DNA of 64,000 nt from Helicobacter pylori (GTDB taxonomy: Bacteria > Campylobacterota > Campylobacteria > Campylobacterales > Helicobacteraceae): assembly GCA_008032935.1 (NCBI GenBank), contig CP032039.1, forward strand, positions 248,001 through 312,000, read 5' to 3'. Positions 38,615-47,881 of this stretch are shown piece by piece. Below the pieces are notes generated by a model, which saw only the letters and a program-made list of their open reading frames with translations, made no database searches and was not told where the DNA came from. A program made the translations under genes and the position numbers. Position 1 is the stretch's first letter, and each line of letters begins with the position of its first letter.

Positions 38615-39853
38615 ATGGCAGAGATAAAAAAAGCGAAGAATTTAGGCGAATGGCTAGACATGCGTCTTGGCACTAACAAGCTTGTTAAAGTGCTAATGAC
38701 AGAATATTGGATCCCTAAAAACATCAATTTCTTATGGGCGATGGGGGTGATTTTATTAACCCTTTTTGGCGTGCTTGTAGTCTCAGGGATTTTCTTGCTC
38801 ATGTATTACAAGCCTGATGCGAAAATGGCGTTTGATAGCGTGAATTTCACCATCATGCAAGAAGTGGCTTATGGCTGGCTTTGGCGCCACATGCATGCCA
38901 CGGCAGCGAGCATGATTTTTGTCATCATTTATATCCACATGTTTGTTGGTATCTATTATGGCTCTTACAAAAAGGGTCGTGAGATGATTTGGATTAGCGG
39001 GATGGTTTTGTTTGTGGTCTTTAGCGCGGAAGCCTTTAGCGGGTATATGTTGCCTTGGGGACAGATGAGCTATTGGGCTGCAGCGGTTATCACGAATTTA
39101 TTTGGGGGCATTCCTTTCATTGGGGCTGATGTGGTGGAGTGGATCAGGGGCAATTATGTTGTGGCGGATTCCACTCTAACGCGCTTTTTCATGCTCCATG
39201 TGTTTTTACTGCCCATTGCGATCATTCTACTCATTGGGGTGCATTTTTATTCTTTACGCATCCCGCATGTCAATAACCAAGAAGGCGAAGAGATTGACTT
39301 TGAATTGGAAGAAAAAAAATTCATTGAAGGCAAGAAAAAAGAATCCAAAGTCATTCCTTTTTGGCCAGTGTTCTTGTCTAAAGATATTTTTGTGGTTTGT
39401 GCGTTCATGGTCTTTTTCTTTTACTTGGTGTGTTACCACTATGATTTTGCGATGGATCCCATTAACTTTGAAAGGGCTAACAGCCTTAAAACGCCACCTC
39501 ACATTTACCCTGAATGGTATTTCTTGTGGAGCTATGAAGTCTTAAGGGGCTTTTTCTTTAGCGCTGATTTAGGGCTAATGGCCTTTGGCGTGGCGCAAGT
39601 GATTTTCTTCTTACTGCCCTTTTTGGACAGAAGCCCAGTCGTCGCTCCCGCGCACAAACGGCCGGCGTTTATGGTGTGGTTTTGGCTTTTAATCATTGAT
39701 ATGATTGTTTTAACGATCTATGGTAAATTGCCTCCGCTTGGGATTGGTAAATACATTGGTCTAGTGGGTTCAATCACTTTCCTAGCCCTTTTCTTTGTGG
39801 TGTTGCCCATTATCACTATCGCTGAAAGGAAGAAACAAGGGGGTGTTAGATGA
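38615..39853 (+). CDS. petB: Cytochrome bc1 cytochrome b subunit
   Basis: 412 residues, about eight spans. Heme-ligand histidines are in WLWRHMHATAASMIF near residue 92 and LHVFLLPIAIILLIGVHFY near 205; the quinol site PEWYFLW is near 300. It overlaps petC by four bases. Confidence 0.97.
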   Translation: MAEIKKAKNLGEWLDMRLGTNKLVKVLMTEYWIPKNINFLWAMGVILLTLFGVLVVSGIFLLMYYKPDAKMAFDSVNFTIMQEVAYGWLWRHMHATAASMIFVIIYIHMFVGIYYGSYKKGREMIWISGMVLFVVFSAEAFSGYMLPWGQMSYWAAAVITNLFGGIPFIGADVVEWIRGNYVVADSTLTRFFMLHVFLLPIAIILLIGVHFYSLRIPHVNNQEGEEIDFELEEKKFIEGKKKESKVIPFWPVFLSKDIFVVCAFMVFFFYLVCYHYDFAMDPINFERANSLKTPPHIYPEWYFLWSYEVLRGFFFSADLGLMAFGVAQVIFFLLPFLDRSPVVAPAHKRPAFMVWFWLLIIDMIVLTIYGKLPPLGIGKYIGLVGSITFLALFFVVLPIITIAERKKQGGVR

Positions 39854-40707
39854 AAGAATTTAAGATTCTAATCATCCTTATTGTGGTGGTAGGCGTGATT
39901 TATTATGGGGTTGAGCCTTATGCGCATTCGGTGATGCACCCTAAAGTCGCTCCGGCAGATTTTGCTTTCAAGGATTTAGAGCCGATGGATTTAAAAAATG
40001 GCGACGCTAATAAAGGAAAACAGCTTGTAGCCGAAAATTGCACCGCTTGCCATGGCATTAAATCCCAAAACATTCCAGCCCCTATGGACAGCCTTAGCGC
40101 AAGCAACTCTTTTGGGGTCGTGCCACCGGATTTAAGCCATGTGGCGGGGGTTTTGAACGCGAATTTCTTAGCCCACTTCATCAAAGACCCCGTGAAAACG
40201 GCGAAATTGAGCCATAAATTCAACGATGAAAGGCCCTATCCTATGCCGGCGTTTTCTCAATTTAGCGATCAAGATTTGAGCGATATTGTGGCGTATCTCA
40301 CTTCTATTTTGCCTAAAAACTTGAGCGATAAGGAAGTGTTTGCCCAAAGCTGTCAAAGGTGCCATAGCCTGGATTATGCTAAAGATAAGGCCTTTAGCGA
40401 TCCTAAAGATTTAGACAATTATTTAGGCTCTCATGCACCTGATTTGTCCATGATGATTAGGGCTAAGGGCGAACATGGCTTGAATGTTTTCATCAACGAT
40501 CCGCAAAAGCTTTTGCCTGGCACGGCTATGCCTAGAGTGGGGTTGAGTGAACAAGCTCAAAAACAAGTCATCTCTTATTTGGAAAAAGCGGGCGATAGGA
40601 AAAAACATGAAAGGAATACCTTAGGGATAAAAATCATGATTTTCTTTGCGGTGTTGTCGTTCTTGGCTTATGCGTGGAAAAGAAAAGTTTGGAGCGAAGT
40701 GCATTGA
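39850..40707 (+). CDS. petC: Cytochrome bc1 diheme cytochrome c subunit
   Basis: 285 residues. N-terminal anchor (IILIVVVGVIYYGVEPY), two CxxCH heme sites (ENCTACHG near residue 60, QSCQRCHS near 172), and a C-terminal span (GIKIMIFFAVLSFLAYAW). The diheme form is typical of Campylobacterota. Passes electrons towards the cbb3 oxidase. Confidence 0.95.
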   Translation: MKEFKILIILIVVVGVIYYGVEPYAHSVMHPKVAPADFAFKDLEPMDLKNGDANKGKQLVAENCTACHGIKSQNIPAPMDSLSASNSFGVVPPDLSHVAGVLNANFLAHFIKDPVKTAKLSHKFNDERPYPMPAFSQFSDQDLSDIVAYLTSILPKNLSDKEVFAQSCQRCHSLDYAKDKAFSDPKDLDNYLGSHAPDLSMMIRAKGEHGLNVFINDPQKLLPGTAMPRVGLSEQAQKQVISYLEKAGDRKKHERNTLGIKIMIFFAVLSFLAYAWKRKVWSEVH

Positions 40708-40710
40708 ATT

Positions 40711-40806
40711 AAAAAAAAGGGGGGAGAGCATGTAAGGGGCTTTTTCTATGAGACTGATCATCAATTTCTTTACGCTAAAAATAAACTCGTGTTTTACAAG
40801 AAATAG
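40711..40806 (+). pseudogene. Possible 3' remnant of a lost gene
   Basis: An open frame without a start ends in FFYETDHQFLYAKNKLVFYKK and a stop at 40804-40806. It lies between convergent petC and the endonuclease gene. The residue mix looks protein-like, but it is short and I recognise no family, so chance cannot be ruled out. Confidence 0.25.
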
Positions 40807-40825
40807 ATAAATGGGTGCAAATATG

Positions 40826-41557
40826 CTAATGAGTGAGTGTTTTCAAAAATTTTAAAACATTTTGTTCTCTTAAAATGTGGTTATGCGAAAAGAAGCTTTC
40901 AATCTGGTGGTGGTTAGAAAATTCCTTTTTATGCTCATAAGCTTTTCTGATGTAGGGGGCAAATCCAAAGGGATTTTCTAAATCTTTTAAGGCGTTTTTC
41001 AAACTTTCTTCATCTTTATCTAAAGTATCAAAATACTTGAGCAAGACCTCTCTGGTTTCATAACTCAAAATATCTGAGCCTTTAAAAAAAGTGATGTCTG
41101 CATTAGCGACTCCATACACATAAATCGCATTGGGTTTAGGCAGGTTTGAATTCCACATGGGGCGAGAAGTTTGAAGGTTTTTTTCACCCTTATCGTTTTT
41201 AGAAAACTTGATTTCAATCCCTACCACATGATCAAAAATAAAAACCAAAAAATCAGGGTAATTTTGTGAGCCAAAAGGCTGATATAAAAAATGGCTTGTA
41301 AGGTTTGAAAAAGGGTTTTTAAGGGTGTGTGGGTGGTTTTTTTCTAAAACTTGCTTTTTGAGTTGGTTAAAAGCGGTTTTGATTTCTTTATTAGGCTTTT
41401 CTTCAATATGGCTTAATTCTTCTGTTAAATCGCCATTGATTTCGCTAAAGTGTTTTTTTAATTCATTCCTAAATTGGTTTTCAAACTGCTCCCCTGTGCT
41501 AGAACTTGCAAAAAACTTTCTTTTATTGGTAATTTCTTGAAACACTTTTTCAAGCAT
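40826..41557 (-). CDS. Putative type II restriction endonuclease (PD-(D/E)XK)
   Basis: 243 residues. The core NYPDFLVFIFDHVVGIEIKF near residue 118 fits a PD-(D/E)XK nuclease active site (PD, then EIK after 13 residues). Its start overlaps the adenine methyltransferase end by eight bases, so this is very probably the cognate nuclease. I cannot name the recognition site. No frameshift is evident, so it may be active even though the methyltransferase reads as split; that again argues the split is an error. Confidence 0.75.
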   Translation of the reverse strand: MLEKVFQEITNKRKFFASSSTGEQFENQFRNELKKHFSEINGDLTEELSHIEEKPNKEIKTAFNQLKKQVLEKNHPHTLKNPFSNLTSHFLYQPFGSQNYPDFLVFIFDHVVGIEIKFSKNDKGEKNLQTSRPMWNSNLPKPNAIYVYGVANADITFFKGSDILSYETREVLLKYFDTLDKDEESLKNALKDLENPFGFAPYIRKAYEHKKEFSNHHQIESFFSHNHILREQNVLKFLKTLTH

Positions 41558-42445
41558 GCATTCCCTTTAATTTGCAATATTCTTCCACAAAATCATAAGT
41601 AGAAAACCCTAAAACTTGCGTGTTTTTATGAGCGAGTTTGTTGAAATCAATTTTATGGATAATCCTTAAAGCTTCTTTAGAATGGGCTTTGATGAAAAAA
41701 TATTGTCGGTTTTTAATCAGTAAATTTGCATTGGTGATCTTTTCGTTGTAATCATAAAAGCCTTGTCTCACCACCGCAAAATCCCATTGGTATTTTTCTT
41801 TGTTGAAATATTTTAGGGTGTGTGGTGTGTTGTTATGAATGTAAGTAATAAAGTCATTATGGCGGATTTTTGGGGGTGCAATGATGCGTTCGTCTTTAAG
41901 ATTTAGGGCGATATTTTTATGCATATAGATTTGAAAAACGCATTTCACATCATAGGGTCGTTCATTAAAAATGAAAGCGTTTTTTTCTAAAGGGGCGTTT
42001 AAAACCAATTTTGCACGCTTATCAATGTGTTTTTGAATGGAATAGCGTTTGAATAAATTGGGCAAAATAAACGCTACAATAGGCGCTTCGTTTAAAGATT
42101 TGTTTAAAAAATCTAGGGCTAATTTCCCTCTATGCCCAAAAGGAGGGTTGCCAATAATAATACGCTTTTTGTTAAACTCAATCAATTCCAACAAATAATC
42201 TTTTTTTGAATGCCTTGAGCTTTAGGGGCAATATCAAGGGCGTCCCAATCAGCAATCCCTAACCCTTTTAATGCATCAACAAAGCTCCCACTCCCTGCAC
42301 TTGGCTCTAAAAAATGGAATGCGTTTAAGTCTAGCCCTAGATTTTGATTGATGAGATCTTTTAATAAATCCAAGCAAAATCGCACGATTTTGGGGTGGGT
42401 GTAAAAAGCGTCTAAATTCTTTTGCAAGGTAGTATTACTAGCCAT
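41550..42445 (-). pseudogene. Type II N6-adenine DNA methyltransferase, one frameshift as read
   Basis: 298 residues when repaired. N-terminal FYTHPKIVRF (motif X region), FLEPSAGSGSFVDAL (motif I, SAM binding) near residue 47, then IIIGNPPFGHRG (motif IV, catalytic). The break is at the T7 run 42201-42207; one more base joins QGIQKKDYLLELIEFNKK. Modifies adenine to protect against the nuclease encoded next to it. In line with fbp and a 68-residue gene on the same strand. Confidence 0.82.
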
Positions 42446-42457
42446 TTTAATCCCATT

Positions 42458-42664
42458 TTAATTGAAATCAAACCCGCCCGCTTCGCCTAAACTCATGCTC
42501 TCATAAGCCGCATCCACATAACTGTTGCGGATCTCGCATTTTAAAACCTTCTCGCATTTCAAGCAACTCGCTACTTGCTTTTCCTTTTGGCATGCTTGCA
42601 ATTTCAAAAGAGCGTCATTAAAACGCTCTTCATATTCTAATTTTTTAGCGCTATTTTGCATCAT
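42458..42664 (-). CDS. Conserved 68-residue protein with a four-Cys patch
   Basis: Small, charged protein with cysteines in CQKEKQVASCLKCEKVLKC, a possible metal-binding patch. It overlaps fbp by four bases (ATGA), so it is translationally coupled to it. HP1384-like, function unknown. It precedes the methyltransferase by 12 bases. Confidence 0.7.
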   Translation of the reverse strand: MMQNSAKKLEYEERFNDALLKLQACQKEKQVASCLKCEKVLKCEIRNSYVDAAYESMSLGEAGGFDFN

Positions 42665-43533
42665 TCTCCCTTTAAATATTTTTCTAAAATCTGAGCTTCA
42701 TGCGGGCTGGCTAAATAGCATTCGCTTTTTTCATGGTAGCTTTCTACGCTTTGCTCTAGCAAACGCTTTTTAACCCCCTTATCAAAATAAAACGCTTCCC
42801 CTTTAGCTTTTTCAATGATCAAGGCCAAAGGAAAGACTTCAAAAAGCTTTCGCAATTTCTTTTGCGGGTAGGAAAACATTCCGCCTTTTTTGATGAGCAC
42901 ATGATGGACATCAGCCACCATAGATCCTGAGTATCGTAAGCGGTAATTTTCTGCAAAAAACCCTTCTAAAGCCTTTTTTAAGCCCAAAGAAAAATCCTTT
43001 TGATTGCCTCCGCTAGCGATGATTTTACCCTTATTTTCTAAAACAATGGTTTCTATAAAATGAAACTCGTTCTGATAAAACGCGTAACGATAAACCTTGT
43101 CTAAAGCCACCACTAATTCTATTTTATGCCCAAAAACCACATAAAGGCTTGCAACTAAATTTTGCGCCTTATAATCCTTTTCATAAACCCCTATAATCGT
43201 GCCTACTAAGAAATTCGCCTCCATGACTGAACTCCCATCTAAGGGGTCATAAGCGATCAAGTAAGAGCCGTTTTCTTTAGTAACAGGCGTTTCTTTTTCT
43301 TCGCTAAAAACGCTTTTGATGTTTTCTAAACTCAAAAAATTTTCTTCTAAAAACTTATCTAGGGCTAAATCCGCTTTAATGGGCGTATCCCCGCTGCTGT
43401 TTTCTAACTTAGTGTAACTCCCAGCGTCTGGCTTTTCTAAAATTTCTTGGGCTTTTTTAACCCCTTTTTCTAAAAGACTGATGATTTCTATAACGATGTT
43501 TGCATGCTTGCATTTAAAATGTTTGTAATCCAT
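42661..43533 (-). CDS. fbp: Fructose-1,6-bisphosphatase
   Basis: Gluconeogenic removal of the 1-phosphate from fructose-1,6-bisphosphate. 290 residues, with the metal-binding motif DPLDGSSVMEANFLVGTI near residue 95 and RLRYSGSMVADVHHVL near 198. H. pylori relies on gluconeogenesis for wall sugars. Divergent from rpe; the 70-base gap carries both promoters. Confidence 0.96.
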   Translation of the reverse strand: MDYKHFKCKHANIVIEIISLLEKGVKKAQEILEKPDAGSYTKLENSSGDTPIKADLALDKFLEENFLSLENIKSVFSEEKETPVTKENGSYLIAYDPLDGSSVMEANFLVGTIIGVYEKDYKAQNLVASLYVVFGHKIELVVALDKVYRYAFYQNEFHFIETIVLENKGKIIASGGNQKDFSLGLKKALEGFFAENYRLRYSGSMVADVHHVLIKKGGMFSYPQKKLRKLFEVFPLALIIEKAKGEAFYFDKGVKKRLLEQSVESYHEKSECYLASPHEAQILEKYLKGE

Positions 43534-43603
43534 AAAAACCCTTTTATGATTTGATTAAAGATGCTAATATTTTACTTGAAAACATTGAAAATAGGGAAGT
43601 ATT

Positions 43604-44257
43604 TTGAAAGTAGCTCCGAGCCTTTTGAGCGCCGATTTTATGCATTTAGCCAAAGAGATAGAGAGCGTGAGTAACGCTGATTTTTTGCATGTGGATGTGA
43701 TGGATGGGCATTATGTGCCTAATTTAACGATGGGGCCTGTGGTTTTAGAGAATGTTACTCAAATGAGCCAAGTGCCTTTAGACGTGCATTTAATGGTAGA
43801 AAACGCGAGCTTTTTTGTGGGGTTATTCGCTCCTTTAAAACCGCAAATCATCAGCATTCATGCAGAAAATGAAAAGCACCCCCACAGGGTGTTGCAACTC
43901 ATTAAACATTCAGGCATCACGCCAGGCGTTGTCCTAAACCCCCACACGCATGAAGAAAGTATTAAATACTTGCTAGAAAGCGTGGGGCTAGTGCTTTTAA
44001 TGAGCGTGAATCCGGGCTTTGGCGGGCAGAAATTTTTAGATCTGGTGCTAGAAAAATGCCTGAAAGTCAAGGAATTGATCAAACGCTACAACCCTAGCTG
44101 CCTTTTAGAAGTGGATGGGGGCGTGAATGATACAAATATCTTTGAACTCCAACAAGCGGGCGTGGATGTGGTGGTTTCAGGGAGTTATATTTTTAAATCT
44201 AAAGATCGTAAGCTGGCTATTGAAGGCTTACAGAATGTCAGACAGCCTCTTGCATAA
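43604..44257 (+). CDS. rpe: Ribulose-phosphate 3-epimerase
   Basis: 217-residue TIM barrel of the pentose phosphate pathway. Metal and substrate motifs: LHVDVMDGHYVPNLTMGP near residue 30, HLMVENA near 65, MSVNPGFGGQKF near 135 and EVDGGVN near 168. The open frame begins with a TTG codon at 43604, which I could not improve on. It overlaps the dnaQ start by 23 bases. Confidence 0.95.
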   Translation: MKVAPSLLSADFMHLAKEIESVSNADFLHVDVMDGHYVPNLTMGPVVLENVTQMSQVPLDVHLMVENASFFVGLFAPLKPQIISIHAENEKHPHRVLQLIKHSGITPGVVLNPHTHEESIKYLLESVGLVLLMSVNPGFGGQKFLDLVLEKCLKVKELIKRYNPSCLLEVDGGVNDTNIFELQQAGVDVVVSGSYIFKSKDRKLAIEGLQNVRQPLA

Positions 44258-45097
44258 AGACATTCAAGCCCTAATCGCTCGCTTAAAGCACCAGGATTTA
44301 AGCTTGGGCATGCTAGAAAAATCGCTCTCTCGCCTTATTTATGATGAAATCAATTTGGAATATTTAAAAGCATGCGGGCTTAATTTCATAGAAACGAGCG
44401 AAAATTTAATCACGCTCAAAAACCTTAAAACCCCCCTTAAAGATGAGGTTTTTTCCTTTATTGATTTAGAGACCACCGGCTCTTGCCCCATAAAACATGA
44501 GATTTTAGAAATCGGGGCCGTGCAAGTGAGAGGGGGGAAATTATCAATCGTTTTGAAACCCTTGTGAAAGTCAAAAGCGTGCCTGATTATATCGCTGAGC
44601 TTACAGGCATCGCTTATGAAGACACCCTAAACGCCCCAAGCGTGCATGAAGCTTTGCAAGAATTGCGGCTTTTTTTAGGCAATAGCGTGTTTGTGGCCCA
44701 TAACGCTAATTTTGATTACAACTTTTTAGGGCGTTATTTTGTAGAAAAATTGCATTGCCCCTTATTGAATTTAAAGCTTTGCACTTTGGATTTATCCAAA
44801 CGAGCTATTTTATCCATGCGTTATTCTTTGAGTTTTTTAAAAGAGCTTTTAGGGTTTGGTATAGAAGTCAGCCACAGAGCCTATGCGGACGCTTTAGCGA
44901 GCTATAAACTCTTTGAAATATGCCTATTAAACTTGCCTAGCTACATCAAAACCACAATGGATTTGATTAATTTTTCCAAATGCGCTAACACTCTCATCAA
45001 AAGACCCCCAAGAGCCAGATACCAAGAGACTCCACCGCCATTTTCTCTTTTTGAGAGGACAAAGGGTTTGTTCAATATCATAAAAGCGACCAGTTAA
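44235..45097 (+). pseudogene. dnaQ: DnaQ-like DEDDh exonuclease, one frameshift as read
   Basis: Proofreading-type 3'-5' exonuclease, 287 residues when repaired. ATG at 44235, inside the rpe end. ExoI FSFIDLETTGS, ExoII VAHNANFDYNFL, ExoIII SHRAYADALASYKLF. The break is at the G6 run 44532-44537; one more G restores GGEIINRFETLVKVKS. It has a longer N-terminal region (about 75 residues) than E. coli epsilon. HP1387 counterpart. Confidence 0.88.
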
Positions 45098-45137
45098 ACG
45101 AAAGCTGTTTAATGGGGCTTGGTTAGGGCTTAGGATT

Positions 45138-46115
45138 TTATTGTTTTTGTTCTTTGAGAATATCGCATGCTTCTTTTAATCCTAGCTTGCAACTCTTTTC
45201 AAGGTTTTCTGTCGTTTGCTTTTCATCCTTTGCTACGCCCTTACCCTCATTATAAAACGCTGCTAGAGCGTAACACCCTTTAGCATCGTTCAATTCACAA
45301 GCTTTGGCAGAATATTCAAAAGCTTTTTTAAGATCCTTTGCTACGCCTTCACCATCACGATAAAACTCTCCTACAAGCGTGCATGTTAGAGCCTCGTTTA
45401 ATTCGCAAGCTTTAGAGTAATATCCAAAAGCTTTTTTAAGATCTTGCGTTACACTTTCACCAAGAAAATAATCCCCTCCTAATTTAGAACACCCTTCACC
45501 ATTATTCAACTCGCAAGCTTTAGAATAATATTTGAAAGCTTTTTTAAAATTTTGTGTTACGCCTTCACCATTATGATAAATATCCCCTAAAATCGCACAG
45601 CCATCGCCATAGTTTAACTCGCAAGCTTTAGAATAATATTCTAGATCTTTTTTATCTTTTTTCAAACCCTTTATCATATCGTTATAAAAAGTTGCTGACA
45701 GCATACACCCTTCAACATTATTTAACTTACAAGATTTAGAGTAATATTCTAAAGCATTTTTAAGATCGTTTGCATTAAAATAAAACTCTGCTAAGTCCTT
45801 GCATTTTTCAGCATCGTTTGATTTGCAAGCTTTAGCAGTAGCGGTGTGTTCAAGAGCTTTTTCAATGCTTTCTCTTGCACTTCCTTTTAGGATGACTTTA
45901 GAATAAGCCTCTCTTAAGATCGCGCAACCATCAGCATCGTTTAATCTACAAGCTTTTTCAAAGTATTCCTTAGCTCTAGTGAAATCTTTATCCGTGTAAA
46001 TAGTGATACCTGAAAATATAAGCTCTTTAGGGTTTGACTCTGCCATTAACCCCCCTAAACACAACGCCCCCAAACACAAAACCCTAAAAACCGCTTTTTT
46101 GACACCCCTTAACAT
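45138..46115 (-). CDS. Helicobacter cysteine-rich (Hcp) Sel1-repeat protein
   Basis: 325 residues: a signal peptide (VLCLGALCLGGLMA), then eight Sel1-like units of roughly 36 residues, each with a Cys pair as in KACELNNGEGCSKL or KACELNDAKGCYAL that forms a disulfide between helices. Hcp proteins are secreted or periplasmic; some bind penicillins or provoke host cytokines. This locus fits the hcp gene found in J99-type genomes between rocF and fbp. The repeats give tandem DNA repetition, so copy number may vary between strains. Confidence 0.9.
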   Translation of the reverse strand: MLRGVKKAVFRVLCLGALCLGGLMAESNPKELIFSGITIYTDKDFTRAKEYFEKACRLNDADGCAILREAYSKVILKGSARESIEKALEHTATAKACKSNDAEKCKDLAEFYFNANDLKNALEYYSKSCKLNNVEGCMLSATFYNDMIKGLKKDKKDLEYYSKACELNYGDGCAILGDIYHNGEGVTQNFKKAFKYYSKACELNNGEGCSKLGGDYFLGESVTQDLKKAFGYYSKACELNEALTCTLVGEFYRDGEGVAKDLKKAFEYSAKACELNDAKGCYALAAFYNEGKGVAKDEKQTTENLEKSCKLGLKEACDILKEQKQ

Positions 46116-46252
46116 GGCGCATTCCCTTTTGTTAAAAATATAAGATTCTATTGTGATTGATATTGATAGCTAAAATCTTTTAACATTTAAAAAACGGAGA
46201 CTTGATTATTTTATTTTAAACTCATGAAAGGACAGGGGTTATTCGCGACACC

Positions 46253-46549
46253 CTACCCCACAATATCCAGCAAATGCTCTTCATGCCACAATTCAATTTC
46301 TTCTTCTTCCAAGCCAAACGCCTTAGCCCTTTGGCTGTTTGGATAGCGGTTTTTAGAGCCTTCTTTAGGGTCTTTATCGCTAATAGCTTGCATGTTTTCT
46401 AACGCTCTTGTTTCTTGGGCTAATTCAAGCTTGCTTTGAAAGCTTTGCGCTAAATCCAGCATATCACTTCTTGCACCCTGTTGGATAGCAGAATTTAAAG
46501 GAGCGTTTTGGTTGATATAAGTTACATTGCCTAAAGCGGAAACACCCAT
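46253..46549 (-). CDS. 98-residue conserved protein, unknown function
   Basis: Soluble, no signal or membrane segment. A Gln/Ala-rich N-terminal half (SAIQQGARSDMLDLAQSF) is predicted to be helical; an acidic tail (FGLEEEEIELWHEEHLLDI) follows. Strong RBS AAGGAGG. Eighteen bases downstream of the NFACT gene on the same strand, so probably co-transcribed. I do not recognise the family. Confidence 0.65.
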   Translation of the reverse strand: MGVSALGNVTYINQNAPLNSAIQQGARSDMLDLAQSFQSKLELAQETRALENMQAISDKDPKEGSKNRYPNSQRAKAFGLEEEEIELWHEEHLLDIVG

Positions 46550-46567
46550 GCTAACCTCCTTAAGTGT

Positions 46568-47881
46568 TTAAGTGTCCTTTAGACTAATAGTTCGGTATTT
46601 TGAGTAAATGACATTAGCTCCTTTGATGATTTTGACAAATTTTCGTTGCGTGTAGTCAATTTCGTAACTATTAAACGCATCTTTTTGCATTTTAATCAAC
46701 ATTTTGGCTAATTCCATAATGACCTCATCTTTGGGCGTATTCTTTTGGCAAAAAACGATCAAATGCGATCCAGGAATGTCTCTTACATGCATCCACAAAT
46801 CATTCGCTCTTGCGTCTTGTAAAAGCTTGATATTTTCTTTTTGGTTTTTCCCTAAACCGATTTTAAAATCCTTATAATACAGCACTTCATACCCATTCAT
46901 CGGGCGTTTGATTTTAGAATTTTTAAAGGGAATAAACATTTCTAAAACGCTTTCTTCTTGCGCTCCTTTAACATAATTAATTTGATTTTCTTTGAAGGCG
47001 ATTTTTTCTTTTAGATTCTCTTCTTCTAAATACAAGAATTGCGATTTTTGTTTCTTTTTTTTGCTGAGAGTGAATTTTTTATTGATAAAAGCGTTTAAGG
47101 GCATGCTCTTATCAATTTCAATCGCGTGTTCTTTATCTTCAAAATCCTTTAAAACCACGCGGCTTTCATGCTTATGGATTAAATGCTGGTAAGTGAGTAA
47201 TAGCGAGGCTTGAGTTTGCAATTCTTTCGCTTCCAATTGTAAATTTTTAGGATCTTCTAGTTTTTCTAATTTTTCTTTCAAGCGTTCTTTTTGGGCGTTT
47301 AATCGCTTGATGATTTGATTTTTTTTGTGTTCCAATTCTTTATGCTGATAGGATAAAAAATCTTTTTCTAAAATGTCTAACAATCCCTTAAAATCCAAAT
47401 CCTCCTCTTGATGCTCGTAAATATTAGGAGGCAATGCCCCTAAAATATCGTTTTTAGCGACCCTGTCATTAAAACGAAAGGCTTCTATCACGCATTTTTC
47501 TTGATCTAAAATCATGAGGTTGGCTTTTTTAGGGATCATTTCTAAGCGCAAAATAAAATTTTCACTCTTATAAGCCAAATCTTTAGCGCCCTTGATTTCT
47601 AAAATCCGATCGTTATCAATGATGTTTGCTTGTAAAATTTTGGCGTTTTTAGTGAATTTATTCAAACAAAAATCTAGTGCTAGGGTGTTTTTTAAAACGC
47701 TCTCTGGGGGTTTTTTGGACAAACCGATATAAGGCGTGTTCAAATCTACAACAAAGGCGTGTTTTTCTTTAGAAAAAGCCTCTAATAAAAAGCTAGACGC
47801 ACTCAAGCGTTTGAGGTTAAAATGCGTTTGAGTGTTTAAAAATTCGCTGAATTTCTTTAAAAGAAAAAATTTCATCATCAC
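46568..47881 (-). CDS. NFACT-family protein (FbpA/RqcH type)
   Basis: 437 residues: an N-terminal NFACT-N-like domain, a central coiled coil (LKEKLEKLEDPKNLQLEAKE), and a C-terminal NFACT-R domain with DLWMHVRDIPGSHLIVF near residue 368. Historically annotated as a fibronectin/fibrinogen-binding protein (HP1392). Established knowledge places this family in ribosome quality control (RqcH, which elongates C-terminal alanine tails on stalled nascent chains); whether this protein does so is inference. It overlaps recN by four bases. Confidence 0.85.
   Translation of the reverse strand: MMMKFFLLKKFSEFLNTQTHFNLKRLSASSFLLEAFSKEKHAFVVDLNTPYIGLSKKPPESVLKNTLALDFCLNKFTKNAKILQANIIDNDRILEIKGAKDLAYKSENFILRLEMIPKKANLMILDQEKCVIEAFRFNDRVAKNDILGALPPNIYEHQEEDLDFKGLLDILEKDFLSYQHKELEHKKNQIIKRLNAQKERLKEKLEKLEDPKNLQLEAKELQTQASLLLTYQHLIHKHESRVVLKDFEDKEHAIEIDKSMPLNAFINKKFTLSKKKKQKSQFLYLEEENLKEKIAFKENQINYVKGAQEESVLEMFIPFKNSKIKRPMNGYEVLYYKDFKIGLGKNQKENIKLLQDARANDLWMHVRDIPGSHLIVFCQKNTPKDEVIMELAKMLIKMQKDAFNSYEIDYTQRKFVKIIKGANVIYSKYRTISLKDT

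Noticed and set aside
45138-46115. CRISPR array suggested by regular repeats
   Set aside because: The periodicity is that of coding Sel1 repeats in an intact reading frame; units lack constant repeats and unique spacers.
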